Shown here: positions 7,430 to 15,693 of the stretch, piece after piece
Layout of the letters: every line of letters begins with the position of its first letter
Position numbering within the stretch: position 1 is the stretch's first letter
The notes under the pieces: model-generated
The model's database searches: none
What the model was told of the DNA's origin: nothing
Seen by the model: only the letters and a program-made list of their open reading frames with translations
Program-made: the position numbers and the translations under genes
NCBI RefSeq assembly: GCF_007483665.1
Contig: NZ_ML660187.1
Coordinates: 186,001 to 250,000, forward strand
DNA: 64,000 bases
Direction: 5' to 3'
From: Catellatospora sichuanensis
GTDB lineage: Bacteria; Actinomycetota; Actinomycetes; Mycobacteriales; Micromonosporaceae

Positions 7430-8731
7430 GTGCAATCCTCCGACGAGACCGGAAACGCGAGCCGCGGGTCGGCCGACGCGACTGAGATCCTGCCGCGCAT
7501 CAAGGCTGACGACGCTTCGGCGCGCGCCGGTGACGCAGCGGTCTCCGACGAGGGGCCGGTCTCCGACGAGACCGGGAACCCGAGCCGGGGGTCGGCTGAC
7601 GCGACTGAGATCCTGCCGCGTATCAAGGCCGACGGCCCTTCGGCAGGGGACGCTGACGCAGCGGTGTCCGCCAGGACTCCGGCCGGTCGCCTGGCGACGG
7701 TCATCGACATCGTCCGGCCGGCGACCCGGCGGAGCAGGAACATCCTCGCGGCCGCCGGGTCGGCGCTGCTGGTGATCGCCGTCACCGTGTCGATCGTCGG
7801 TCTCGGCAGTCTGCGCAGCGTGCCGGTCGTCGCGGCCTTCGTCCCGGACTTCATCGAGGCGTCGCCGACCCAGGAAGCCGTCGCCGCCGGCACGCCGAAG
7901 CCGCCGAGCCGTCCGCAGGCGCGCCGGCCCAGCCCCAGCCCGACGCGCAAGCCGAGGAACAGCGAAAGCGTCGGGCAGCCGGGCCGGCCCGTCAACCTGC
8001 CCAGCCCCACCGGCGCGCCCCGGCCCAAGCCGGTCACGCTCGATGACTACCTGGCCCTGGTCCCGTCGTTCCCGCCTGCGCCCACGCCGGTCAAGGTCAA
8101 CCTGTCGCATGACGCGGGCGAAGCTGCGTACGTCAGCCGTGTCCCCACGTCCAAGCCGGTGGCTTTCATCACCATCGACGACGGCTGGCACCACAACCAG
8201 CTCACCCACGACCTGCTGCAGCGCTCCGGCATCCCGGTGACGGCGTTCCTCACGACCAACGCCGTCGACGATGCCGTGGACTTCTTCGGCAGCCTGCGGT
8301 CGAGCGGGATGGCCATCGAGAACCACACGATGACCCATCCCTGCCTGGCGAAGAACGAGAACACGTCGGATCCGTGCGGCGACGGCCTGACCTACGAGGA
8401 GCAGAAGGCGGAGCTCTGTGGCGCGTCCGACCTGCTCGACGGATGGTACGGACGGCGGCCGGCCTACTTCCGTGCGCCGTACCTGGAGAGCAACGCCGAC
8501 ACGATCCGCGCCGCGTGGGACTGTGGCCTGGTGGCGGGCTTCACCGGCCAGCAGTCCATCCACGCCGGCGTCATCAGCTGGGCTTCGGACGACCACCGCG
8601 TGAAGCCCGGGGACATCATGATCCTGCACTTCGACGCGGGCTTCGCCGACGACTTCATTCTCGCGCTGGAAGCGATCAAGGCGTCCGGCCTCACCCCGGT
8701 TCTGCTGCAGGACTGGGTCAGCGTCAGCTAG
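7430..8731 (+). CDS. Membrane-anchored polysaccharide deacetylase
   Basis: A 433-residue type II membrane protein. The N-terminal cytoplasmic tail (about 1-100) contains two copies of a 24-residue repeat with the motif ATEILPRI. It ends in basic RRSR before a transmembrane helix (ILAAAGSALLVIAVTVSIVG). A Pro-rich wall-spanning linker leads to a C-terminal NodB domain: FITIDDGWH (catalytic Asp), NHTMTH (metal ligands), YFRAPY, and MILHF. Predicted to deacetylate an extracellular glycan. GTG start without clear ribosome binding site; a TATGTA box 10 bases upstream suggests a very short leader. It heads the plus-strand glycan cluster. Confidence 0.85.
   Translation: MQSSDETGNASRGSADATEILPRIKADDASARAGDAAVSDEGPVSDETGNPSRGSADATEILPRIKADGPSAGDADAAVSARTPAGRLATVIDIVRPATRRSRNILAAAGSALLVIAVTVSIVGLGSLRSVPVVAAFVPDFIEASPTQEAVAAGTPKPPSRPQARRPSPSPTRKPRNSESVGQPGRPVNLPSPTGAPRPKPVTLDDYLALVPSFPPAPTPVKVNLSHDAGEAAYVSRVPTSKPVAFITIDDGWHHNQLTHDLLQRSGIPVTAFLTTNAVDDAVDFFGSLRSSGMAIENHTMTHPCLAKNENTSDPCGDGLTYEEQKAELCGASDLLDGWYGRRPAYFRAPYLESNADTIRAAWDCGLVAGFTGQQSIHAGVISWASDDHRVKPGDIMILHFDAGFADDFILALEAIKASGLTPVLLQDWVSVS
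7439..7633 (+). repeat. Two 72-bp direct repeats in the deacetylase gene
   Basis: Copies at 7439-7510 and 7562-7633 start 123 bases apart. They keep the reading frame and encode SDETGNxSRGSADATEILPR plus IKAD. Most differences are at wobble positions. Confidence 0.9.
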
Positions 8732-8803
8732 CCGGCCGCTGCGGCCGGAAGAAGACACTGCCTGCCCTGGGCGGGCGGAGAAGGACACGCAGGGGGAACG
8801 GTC

Positions 8804-10351
8804 ATGCCGAGTCTGTTGTTCTACGAGGCCGGAGAAGCACCCACGACACGGTCGGTGCGCGAGCTCAAGACGCTGCGTGAGCACGGTTGGGACATCACGG
8901 TGGCCCACATGCCCGACGCCACCGAACGGGTGGAGGCGCTCGGCTTCCGGTCCTGCCTGCTGCCCGGCCCCGCCCGCAATGCGATGTACGTGCACCTCCG
9001 CGACGAGGCCATCGAACTCCGCAAGCAGCTCGAGGAGATCAAGAACGAGATCGCTCAGCACGTCGAGTCGGTCCGTAGCCGCGAGGCCGGGCCGCGGGCG
9101 CGCCTCGTCGAGCTGCGTGACGAGGTCGAGGCGCACGTCGCCCGCATCGCGGAGCTTCGGGCCGCGGGCGACAAGACGGCGGAAGCCGCCGTCCGCGAAA
9201 GACTCGCCGCGGCCAAGGATGAGCGCACGGCCGTCGCTGCACATATCAACGCCATGACGGCCGCCTCCGGCCCCGTGCTGACCGTGCTCAAGGAGCGCCG
9301 GACAGAGTTGGCGGTCCGGTCCCGCGCCGTCAAGGCGACCCGAGGACTGCCTACGCCCATCACCGCCGGGGTGACCTTCGGCGACCTTGCCCGGTTCGAA
9401 CCGCGGTGGCACGCCCACGCCCCGGTGCTCGCCACCGTCACCGCCGACGTCTACTGGGCCGCCGACCTCGACGGGCTCCCGCCGGTCATCTGGGCCGCCG
9501 AGGCCGCCGAGAACAACCCGCCCGTCGTCTACGACTCGCACGAGCTGTTCTGCGAGCTGGAGTACATGCCGGAGCTGTACCGGGCCGCCTGGCGGCAGCT
9601 GGCCGACGTTTTCATCCCGCGCGCCACGGCCGTCATCACGGTCTGCCGGCCGATCGCCGACGTGCTCGACAAGGAGTACGGCGCCAACGGCACGCACGTG
9701 ATCGCGAACTACGCGGCCATCGGCCGGCCCGGCGTGCCCGCAGGGCTGCGGTCGACGGTGGGCGTCGGCGCGGACGTGCCGCTAGCCGTGCATATCGGCA
9801 ACGTCAGCCGCGGCCGCAATCCGGACCTCAGCGTCGATCTGCTGGCCGAATTCCCCGAGCTGCATGTCGCCTTCGTAGGCGCCGCGAGCGCGGAGATCAC
9901 CGACGACCTGCGGCAGCGCGCGAGCGCGCGCGGTGTCGCCTCGCGCCTGCACTTCGTGCCGCCGGTGCCGCTGGACGAGGTCAGCGCGTTCATCTCCGAC
10001 GCCGACCTCTCGCTGATCATGCTGGACGGCAGCCGATCCCGGGACACGCTCTTCACCATGCCGAACAAGCTCTTCGACTCCCTCTCGGCGGGCGTTCCCG
10101 TCATCGCGACGGAAGGCTCGGCCGCGGGCGATTTCCTGCTCGCAGAGGAGCTGGGCTGCGTCTTTGCGCTGAACACCACAGGCGCACTCTCGTCTGCTGT
10201 GCGTAGACTGCTCGCCGACACGGCGACCCGGGACCGGGCTCGGTCCCGGGTGGGGCAGTTCACCTGGGCAGAAGCAGAGGTCACTCTGCTGTCCGTGCTC
10301 GACGGCCTGCTCGACCGCGCGCGAGCAGACATCGCCGACAACGCCGCGTAA
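8804..10351 (+). CDS. GT-B glycosyltransferase with coiled-coil insertion
   Basis: A 515-residue predicted glycosyltransferase, probably family GT4-like. The N-terminal Rossmann half starts MPSLLFYEAGEAPTTRSVRE. Residues about 66-185 are an unusual Glu/Arg/Ala-rich coiled coil (for example ELRKQLEEIKNEIAQHVESV). The fold resumes with VYDSHELFCELEYMPELYR, and the C-terminal half carries a nucleotide-sugar site (PNKLFDSLSAGVPVIATEGS). No membrane segment; it would work on the cytoplasmic face. Start supported by GGGGA 7-8 bases upstream. It lies between the deacetylase and oxidoreductase genes, so it may transfer the sugar this cluster makes. Substrates are not predictable. Confidence 0.82.
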   Translation: MPSLLFYEAGEAPTTRSVRELKTLREHGWDITVAHMPDATERVEALGFRSCLLPGPARNAMYVHLRDEAIELRKQLEEIKNEIAQHVESVRSREAGPRARLVELRDEVEAHVARIAELRAAGDKTAEAAVRERLAAAKDERTAVAAHINAMTAASGPVLTVLKERRTELAVRSRAVKATRGLPTPITAGVTFGDLARFEPRWHAHAPVLATVTADVYWAADLDGLPPVIWAAEAAENNPPVVYDSHELFCELEYMPELYRAAWRQLADVFIPRATAVITVCRPIADVLDKEYGANGTHVIANYAAIGRPGVPAGLRSTVGVGADVPLAVHIGNVSRGRNPDLSVDLLAEFPELHVAFVGAASAEITDDLRQRASARGVASRLHFVPPVPLDEVSAFISDADLSLIMLDGSRSRDTLFTMPNKLFDSLSAGVPVIATEGSAAGDFLLAEELGCVFALNTTGALSSAVRRLLADTATRDRARSRVGQFTWAEAEVTLLSVLDGLLDRARADIADNAA

Positions 10352-10403
10352 CCCCCTCCACCGCGTCAGCGGTGTCTCGCAGAGCAAGGAACACGAACCA
10401 CAC

Positions 10404-11450
10404 ATGACCTCGAACCGTCCCCTCGGTGTCGCCGTCATCGGCGCCGGCTACTGGGGTCCCAACCTCGTCCGCAACTTCCAGGGGTCCGCCTCCTTCCAGC
10501 TGCGCTGGCTGTGCGACCTTGACCGGTCCCGCGCCGAGCGCGTCGTCGGGCGGTATTCGACCGTGCGGGTGAGCGTGGACCTCGACGAGGTGCTCGCCGA
10601 CCCCGAGGTCGACGCGGTCGCGATCGCCACCCCGGCCGGGACCCACATGCAGGTGGCGCTCGCGGCGCTGCGCGCCGGCAAGCACGTGCTGGTGGAGAAG
10701 CCGCTCGCGGTCACCGTCGCCGAGGCGGAGGAGCTGGTCCGCGAGGCCGAGAGCCGCGGCCTCACCCTCATGTGCGACCACACCTTCTGCTACACCCCGG
10801 TCGTCGCGCAGATCCGCGACCTCATCCACTCCGGGGACCTGGGCGACATCATGTGGGTCGACTCGATCCGCATCAACCTCGGTCTGGTCCAGCGGGACAT
10901 CGACGTCATCTGGGATCTCGCCCCGCACGACCTGGCAGTGCTCGACTTCATCATGCCGGAGGGCGTGGTGCCGGTAAGCGTCAGCGCGGTCGGCCGCGAC
11001 CCCATCGACGCCGGGCACAGCTGCCTTGCCTACCTGACCCTCAACCTGAGCAACGGCGCCATCGCGCACATCAACGTCAACTGGCTCTCGCCGGTCAAGG
11101 TGCGCAGCTTCACCGTGGGCGGGTCCAAGCGCACGCTCGTCTGGGACGACATGAACCCGATGTACCGCCTCAACATCTTCGACCGGGGCGTCGACATCAC
11201 TTCTGACGAGGATCTCGGGGTCGAGGAGAAGCGCAACCGGCTCATCTCCTACCGGTCGGGCGACATGATCGCGCCGGCCCTGCAGGAGCGCGAGGCGCTC
11301 CAGGCGATGGTCGAGGAGTACGCACACGCCATCCGTACCGGTACGCCGCCGAAGACCGACGGCCGGTCAGGCGTGCGCGTCCTGCGGATCCTTGAGGCAG
11401 CCTCGGCGAGTCTGGCCGAGAACGGCGCGTTGAAGATGGTGGAGCTGTGA
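10404..11450 (+). CDS. Gfo/Idh/MocA-family sugar oxidoreductase
   Basis: A 348-residue NAD(P)-dependent oxidoreductase. The N-terminal Rossmann motif is VAVIGAGYWGPNLVRNF, the nicotinamide-site motif is HVLVEKPLAV, and the catalytic-domain signature is WDLAPHDLAVLDF. The closest functional analogues by motif are WlbA/WbpB-type enzymes that oxidise NDP-sugars at C3 before transamination. The next gene is a DegT aminotransferase overlapping its stop, which supports a 3-keto then 3-amino sugar route. Substrate and cofactor identity are inference. Confidence 0.9.
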   Translation: MTSNRPLGVAVIGAGYWGPNLVRNFQGSASFQLRWLCDLDRSRAERVVGRYSTVRVSVDLDEVLADPEVDAVAIATPAGTHMQVALAALRAGKHVLVEKPLAVTVAEAEELVREAESRGLTLMCDHTFCYTPVVAQIRDLIHSGDLGDIMWVDSIRINLGLVQRDIDVIWDLAPHDLAVLDFIMPEGVVPVSVSAVGRDPIDAGHSCLAYLTLNLSNGAIAHINVNWLSPVKVRSFTVGGSKRTLVWDDMNPMYRLNIFDRGVDITSDEDLGVEEKRNRLISYRSGDMIAPALQEREALQAMVEEYAHAIRTGTPPKTDGRSGVRVLRILEAASASLAENGALKMVEL

Positions 11451-12565
11451 TGAACGTACCTCTGGTGGACCTGCGGGCCGCACACGTCGAGGTGGCCGAG
11501 GAGGTCAGCGCGGGTCTCCACCGCATCATGGCCGCCACCGCGTTCGTCGGCGGTGAGGAGGTCGCCGCTTTCGAGCGCGAGTATGCCGCCTTCACCGGGG
11601 TCGCGAACTGCGTCGGGCTCGCCAACGGCACCGACGCGGTGGAGTTCGCCCTGCGTGCGGCCGGCGTCGGCCCCGGCGACGAGGTGATCATCCCGGCCAA
11701 CACGTTCGTCGCGACAGCGGAGGCGGCGCACCGGGCCGGGGCGAAGATCGTCCTCGCGGACGTCGACCCGGCGACCTACCTCATGGACGTCGAGGACGCC
11801 CTGGCTCGCGTGACGCCGGCGACGAAGGCGATCGTGCCCGTCCATCTCTACGGGCAGATGGCTCCGCTGGAGCGGCTCAAGTCCGCCGTGGGCGGCAGCG
11901 GCGTCACGATCGTGGAGGACGCCGCGCAGTGCCAGGGAGCGCTGCGCCACGGGCTCCCCGCGGGCCATGACGGGATCGCGGCCACCAGTTTCTATCCCGG
12001 CAAGAACCTCGGCGCGTACGGCGATGCGGGCGCGGTCGTGACCGCCGACCCGGACCTGGCTCGGAAAGTACGCCTGCTGGGCAGCCATGGCGGGCTCACC
12101 CGCTACACCCACGAAGTGATCGGCTTCAACAGCCGGCTCGACGCGATGCAGGCCGTCGTCCTGCGGGCGAAGCTCGCGCGCCTGGCCGGCTGGAACGAGG
12201 CCCGGCGATCGGCTGCCGAGCGATACCACGGGCTGCTGGCGGGCCTCGACGTCGTACGCCCGGTGACGGCCGACGGAAACGAACACGTCTGGCACCTCTA
12301 CGTCGTCAGAGTGCCGGAGCGCGGTGTCCCGCAGCGGCGGGACAAGGTCCTCGAGCAACTCAACGCGGCGGGCGTCGGCGCGGCCCTGCACTATCCGACA
12401 CCGGTGCACCTCACCCCGGCGTTCGCAGGACTCGGCTACGCGGCCGGCGACTTCCCGAACGCCGAGCAGGTGGCAACGGAGATCCTTTCGCTCCCGCTCT
12501 ACCCGCAAATCACGCCTGAGCAGCAGGAATACGTCGTCAGCGTGCTGGCCGACGCACTCGGCTGA
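11450..12565 (+). CDS. DegT/DnrJ/EryC1 family sugar aminotransferase
   Basis: A 371-residue PLP-dependent aminotransferase, expected to convert a keto NDP-sugar to the amino sugar with glutamate as donor. It shows GLANGTDAVEFALRAAG, EVIIPANTFVATAEAAHRAG, the PLP contact VEDAAQCQGA, and the Schiff-base lysine in ATSFYPGKNLGAYGDAG. The ATG overlaps the oxidoreductase stop by one base (TGATG); a GTG three bases earlier is the alternative. With the oxidoreductase and the PglD-like chimera it forms the classical oxidise-aminate-acylate set for N-acyl amino sugars (Wbp/Wlb, Fdt and Qdt pathways). Confidence 0.93.
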   Translation: MNVPLVDLRAAHVEVAEEVSAGLHRIMAATAFVGGEEVAAFEREYAAFTGVANCVGLANGTDAVEFALRAAGVGPGDEVIIPANTFVATAEAAHRAGAKIVLADVDPATYLMDVEDALARVTPATKAIVPVHLYGQMAPLERLKSAVGGSGVTIVEDAAQCQGALRHGLPAGHDGIAATSFYPGKNLGAYGDAGAVVTADPDLARKVRLLGSHGGLTRYTHEVIGFNSRLDAMQAVVLRAKLARLAGWNEARRSAAERYHGLLAGLDVVRPVTADGNEHVWHLYVVRVPERGVPQRRDKVLEQLNAAGVGAALHYPTPVHLTPAFAGLGYAAGDFPNAEQVATEILSLPLYPQITPEQQEYVVSVLADALG

Positions 12566-12655
12566 CCATGGCCGGCGGAAAGTTCCTGCTGGTAAGCGGT
12601 GAGTTCTGGGGCAAGGTCGACAGCTGACGGCCCCCGGCCCGCGCCGACGGTCTGT

Positions 12656-12699
12656 GCGCGCGGGGCATGCGGGTGGTCACGCCCGCCTGCCTCGCGCGC
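12656..12699. terminator. Bidirectional terminator-like hairpin
   Basis: GCGCGCGGGGCA pairs with TGCCTCGCGCGC (one mismatch) around an inner GCGGG/CCCGC stem, between the convergent aminotransferase and NAD-kinase-like genes. No T-tract. Confidence 0.55.
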
Positions 12700-12753
12700 C
12701 CACCGGACCGGTGCGCCGCCCGCCTCTGCCCCGCCCCACGCACAAGACTGCGC

Positions 12754-13656
12754 TCAAGCCACGACGAGGTTGAGGTGGCGGGCGGCGGTGGCGATGGTGA
12801 TGCGCTGGCCCCACGCCATGACGAGATGATCGGACTCCACGCCGTCGGCGAAGGCGACCAGGCGCTCGCTCTCGCTGGTCAGCATGAGGCGTTGACCCGC
12901 ACCGAGGCGGCCCGCCGTGAGTTTCGCGCCGGTGGCGGGCGAGGGCCAGGCCTCGCGGACGAACCAGCACAGCTCAGACGCTTCCGGACCGGGCAGCGTG
13001 TCGGCCAGGTCGCGCATCAGCGCGACCGAGGCACACCAGCCGGTGGCCCCCGTGCCCGTGCCCACCAGCACGCCCGACGACGAGTGCCGTTCCTGCTCGC
13101 CCTCCGGCGTCGCGATGACGTACCGGGACGACTGGTGGGTCTGGTGGCCGATGTAGATCTCGTTGAGGCCGGAGAGTTGCTGGCCGTCGTCAAGGGTGGC
13201 CACGGCCATCGCGCGCGACTGCGTGGGCGCACGCCCGGCGAGCACCGCGGGCAGCAGGTCCGCCACGTCGCGGGCGGCGAACCTGGCCAGCACTCCGGGA
13301 TTGCGGTCGGGCTCGGGGTTCACGCCGAGCACCGGCTGCCCGGCGAGGTACTTCGCCACGTTCGCGACCAGGCCGTCCTGGCCGACCGTGACCACGATGT
13401 CCTCCGGCGCGAACAGGAACCGGGACAGATCGTCCCGGTGCACCTGCCCGCGCCGCCAGTCCGCCGGCAGGGCGGCACTGACCGTGGCCAGCGCCGCCTC
13501 CTGCGCGGCGTGCCGCGCCTCCACCTCGGCGATCTCCCTCCCCCGTTCCTTCAGGAAGTACGCCGCGGCGGCGCGCGTGCCGTGCCGGCCCAGCAGCTCG
13601 TCGAGCTCGCTGCGCCGGGACACCACGACCACCCGCGGGGCGAGCGTCGCGCTCAT
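12754..13656 (-). CDS. NAD kinase-like protein
   Basis: A 300-residue protein with the NAD/diacylglycerol kinase fold. The phosphate motif is VTVGQDGLVANVAKYLAG, where Gln replaces the second Gly of the usual GGDG. A second conserved region is LNEIYIGHQTHQSSRY, and the Gly-rich segment SSGVLVGTGTGATGW follows. The N-terminal 90 residues are helical and specific to this subfamily. The altered motif makes canonical NAD phosphorylation uncertain; another NAD-related ligand or a regulatory role is possible. It lies 77 bases downstream of the SPFH gene, same strand, probably one operon. Divergent control by an NrtR-like NAD-metabolite regulator fits this family. Confidence 0.78.
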   Translation of the reverse strand: MSATLAPRVVVVSRRSELDELLGRHGTRAAAAYFLKERGREIAEVEARHAAQEAALATVSAALPADWRRGQVHRDDLSRFLFAPEDIVVTVGQDGLVANVAKYLAGQPVLGVNPEPDRNPGVLARFAARDVADLLPAVLAGRAPTQSRAMAVATLDDGQQLSGLNEIYIGHQTHQSSRYVIATPEGEQERHSSSGVLVGTGTGATGWCASVALMRDLADTLPGPEASELCWFVREAWPSPATGAKLTAGRLGAGQRLMLTSESERLVAFADGVESDHLVMAWGQRITIATAARHLNLVVA

Positions 13657-13733
13657 GCCCCCTCCCCGCTCCGCTCGTCGTCACCATGAGTGCCGACCAA
13701 CATGGTTCGCTCGCTCACGCCTGCTCCTCGCTC

Positions 13734-14771
13734 TCAGCGGTCCGACGAGCCCGCGCCGAAGCGGGAGAGCAGGCCGGTGATGACGTCGGGCGTGACGGTG
13801 AGCTGGCCGATCTCCGGCAGCTGCCCGGCCAGCTCGCGCAGCGCCAGGCCGTGCAGCACCTCGGCGGGCAGGTCCCGGTATGCCGCGAGCTTGGCCGCCT
13901 CAGCCTCGCCCTCGGCGACACCGATCGCCCGCACACCCGCGGCCCTGGCCTCTGCCAGCAACTGCTCCTTCTCCGCCTCGGCGGCGTTGAGCAGCCGTTC
14001 GCGCTCGGCGCGTCCCTGCGCCTCGACGAGCTGCGCGGCGGCGCCGAGTTCGGCCTTGCGGCGGGTGTTGGCACCGTTCTGCTCGACCAGTTGCTGCTCG
14101 CGCCGGGCCAACTCGATCTTGTTCTGGAGCTCGTTCTCGGCGATACCGCGCTCCTGCTCGACGGCCTGCGCGCGGCGGGCGAAGGTGGCCCGGTCCGCCT
14201 CGACCTGCACCGCCTCGCGGGTCGGGGTCTGCAGCGCACGTTCCAGCTCCGGCTCCGGCCGGATCGCCACCACCCGGGCGCTGACCACCTGCACGCCCAG
14301 ATCGGACAGGCGCGGCTCGTTGCCCAGCGCGGCCGACACCGCCTCACGGACCGCGGCGACCTCGCTGAGCGCCTCGGCCAGCGGCAGCCGGGTGAGCAGG
14401 TCCAGCGCGGGCTGCTGGGCCAGCTCGGCCAGCAGCGTCGCGATCTGGTCCAGCGGCCGGGCGCGGGCCTTGCCCAGGTACGGGTCGATCGAGAAGTCCA
14501 GCCGGCCGACCGCGACGGCGGGCTCGGCGACCCGGTAGGTCACCGTGGCCTGCACGGTGACATCGGTGAAGTCGCTGGTGCGGGCGTGGAACAGCAGCGG
14601 TAGCTCGCGGTCGTCGACCGGCACCTCGCTGAGCACCGCGGTGAGCGGTCGATACCAGAAGGCCAGGCCGATGCCCTCCCGCTTGGCCCGTCCGCGCACG
14701 CTGTGGCGCACCCAGTTCGTCGGCGTGCTGCGCAGGTGGCGCAGGAAGAAGCGCTTGGACACGTCAGCCAT
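13734..14771 (-). CDS. SPFH/band-7 (flotillin-like) protein
   Basis: A 345-residue SPFH-domain protein lacking an N-terminal transmembrane helix. The SPFH domain spans about residues 40-200 (including DFTDVTVQATVTYRVAEP and LGVQVVSARVVAIRPEPELE). A long Ala/Glu-rich coiled coil follows (about 200-300, with VEAQGRAERERLLNAAEAEK), as in flotillins, and a short C-terminal domain. Such proteins oligomerise into membrane scaffolds. The start is backed by GGAG about 11 bases upstream. It precedes the NAD-kinase-like gene and is divergent from the Nudix regulator, across a 21-bp operator. Confidence 0.85.
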   Translation of the reverse strand: MADVSKRFFLRHLRSTPTNWVRHSVRGRAKREGIGLAFWYRPLTAVLSEVPVDDRELPLLFHARTSDFTDVTVQATVTYRVAEPAVAVGRLDFSIDPYLGKARARPLDQIATLLAELAQQPALDLLTRLPLAEALSEVAAVREAVSAALGNEPRLSDLGVQVVSARVVAIRPEPELERALQTPTREAVQVEADRATFARRAQAVEQERGIAENELQNKIELARREQQLVEQNGANTRRKAELGAAAQLVEAQGRAERERLLNAAEAEKEQLLAEARAAGVRAIGVAEGEAEAAKLAAYRDLPAEVLHGLALRELAGQLPEIGQLTVTPDVITGLLSRFGAGSSDR

Positions 14772-14807
14772 CGTGATCGTTCTCCTTCGGAGGATTCCCC
14801 GGTCCCT

Positions 14808-14828
14808 TTATCGTCACGATGACGATAA
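14808..14828. promoter_or_regulatory. Palindromic operator between SPFH and NrtR-like genes
   Basis: TTATCGTCA-CGA-TGACGATAA: perfect 9-bp inverted repeats with a 3-base spacer, centred 46 bases before the SPFH start and 50 before the regulator start. It is A/T-richer than its surroundings, as bacterial operators often are. A weaker related half (GTGATA) occurs toward the regulator gene. Most likely the site of the adjacent Nudix-winged-helix protein. Confidence 0.75.
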
Positions 14829-14867
14829 GCTCCGTGATACATTCTCGTCAAGGTGGTGATAAATCAG

Positions 14868-15545
14868 ATGGCCGACTTTCCCGCGTTTTCCGTCACAGCC
14901 GACCTGGTGGTGCTGACGGTGCAGGGCAACGAGTTGCGGGTGCTGCTGGTGCGCCGGGGCATCGAGCCCTACCGGGGGGCCTGGGCTCTGCCGGGCGGCT
15001 TCGTGCTGCCCGACGAGGACCTCGACGCGGCCGCCGTACGCGAACTGCGGGAGGAGACCGGGCTGACCGCGCCGGTAGGTCACCTCGAACAGCTGGCCAG
15101 CTACGGCGCGCCCGGTCGGGACCCGCGCGGCCGCGTGGTGACCGTGGCGTATCTGGCACTGCTCCCGCACCTGCCCGCCCCGGTCGCGGGCAGCGACGCG
15201 GAAGGTGCGGCCTGGGTGGCCCTGCCCCCCGGCGAGCTGGCCTTCGATCACGCGCGCATCCTGGCCGACGGCGTCGAGCGCGCCCGCGCCAAGCTGGAGT
15301 ACTCACCGCTGGCGACGGCGTTCTGCCCGCCCGAGTTCACCATCACGGAGCTGCGCGAGGTCTACGAGACGGTTTGGGACGCCAGGCTCGACCCCCGCAA
15401 CTTCCACCGCAAGGTGACCGGCACCCCCGGCTTCGTCGAGCCCGTGGGCCGCAGCATCGCCGCCGAACGCGGCCGCCCCGCCCAGCTCTTCCGTCGGGGC
15501 CCCGCCCGCCTCCTCCACCCACCCATGCTCCGCCCCACCCCCTAG
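14868..15545 (+). CDS. NrtR-like Nudix hydrolase / winged-helix regulator
   Basis: A 225-residue two-domain protein. The N-terminal Nudix domain has an intact Nudix box ([10 protein letters not shown] through RELREETGL, about residues 44-67). The C-terminal winged helix ([26 protein letters not shown]) is characteristic of NrtR-family repressors of NAD metabolism, which sense ADP-ribose or related metabolites. Because the box is intact, hydrolase activity may remain. ATG chosen because AGGTGG precedes it by 11 bases; in-frame GTG codons upstream are alternatives. It is divergent from the SPFH/NAD-kinase-like operon, its likely target. Confidence 0.85.
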   Translation: MADFPAFSVTADLVVLTVQGNELRVLLVRRGIEPYRGAWALPGGFVLPDEDLDAAAVRELREETGLTAPVGHLEQLASYGAPGRDPRGRVVTVAYLALLPHLPAPVAGSDAEGAAWVALPPGELAFDHARILADGVERARAKLEYSPLATAFCPPEFTITELREVYETVWDARLDPRNFHRKVTGTPGFVEPVGRSIAAERGRPAQLFRRGPARLLHPPMLRPTP

Positions 15546-15565
15546 ACCCCTCCCCACCGGCCGGG

Positions 15566-15599
15566 CCTGCCTGCCTGCCTGCCCGCCTGCCTGCCTGCC
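15566..15599. repeat. CTGC tetranucleotide repeat
   Basis: About eight tandem CTGC-type units (one changed to CCGC) directly before a 61-bp hairpin element. Non-coding; could vary in length. Confidence 0.8.
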
Positions 15600-15660
15600 G
15601 CAACTCTTGAAGAGTCGGGCCTTCGGAAGGAGTCCGAGGCCGTGACTCTTCAAGAGTTGC
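15600..15660. repeat. 61-bp hairpin element, copy A
   Basis: Perfect 17-bp outer arms GCAACTCTTGAAGAGTC and GACTCTTCAAGAGTTGC enclose a 27-base core that folds again. It lies between the convergent Nudix and NlpC/P60 genes and may act as a bidirectional terminator. Same length and outer arms as the elements at 23504 and 51046. Confidence 0.85.
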
Positions 15661-15693
15661 GCGTGGGGCGGGGTGGGGCGGCGGGAGGGGTGG

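Noticed and set aside
7343-9697. Long minus-strand open frame antisense to the deacetylase and glycosyltransferase
   Set aside because: Its translation is low in recognisable structure and follows the codon bias of the plus-strand genes, which carry clear domains. Long antisense frames are expected at this GC content.
10359-10374. CACCGC-GTCA-GCGGTG hairpin between the glycosyltransferase and oxidoreductase genes
   Set aside because: Six-bp stem without a T-tract, and the genes appear to be one operon; too weak to call.
13653-13718. 21-codon frame between the SPFH and NAD-kinase-like genes
   Set aside because: GTG start overlapping the next ATG is suggestive of coupling, but there is no ribosome binding site or conserved feature to support it.
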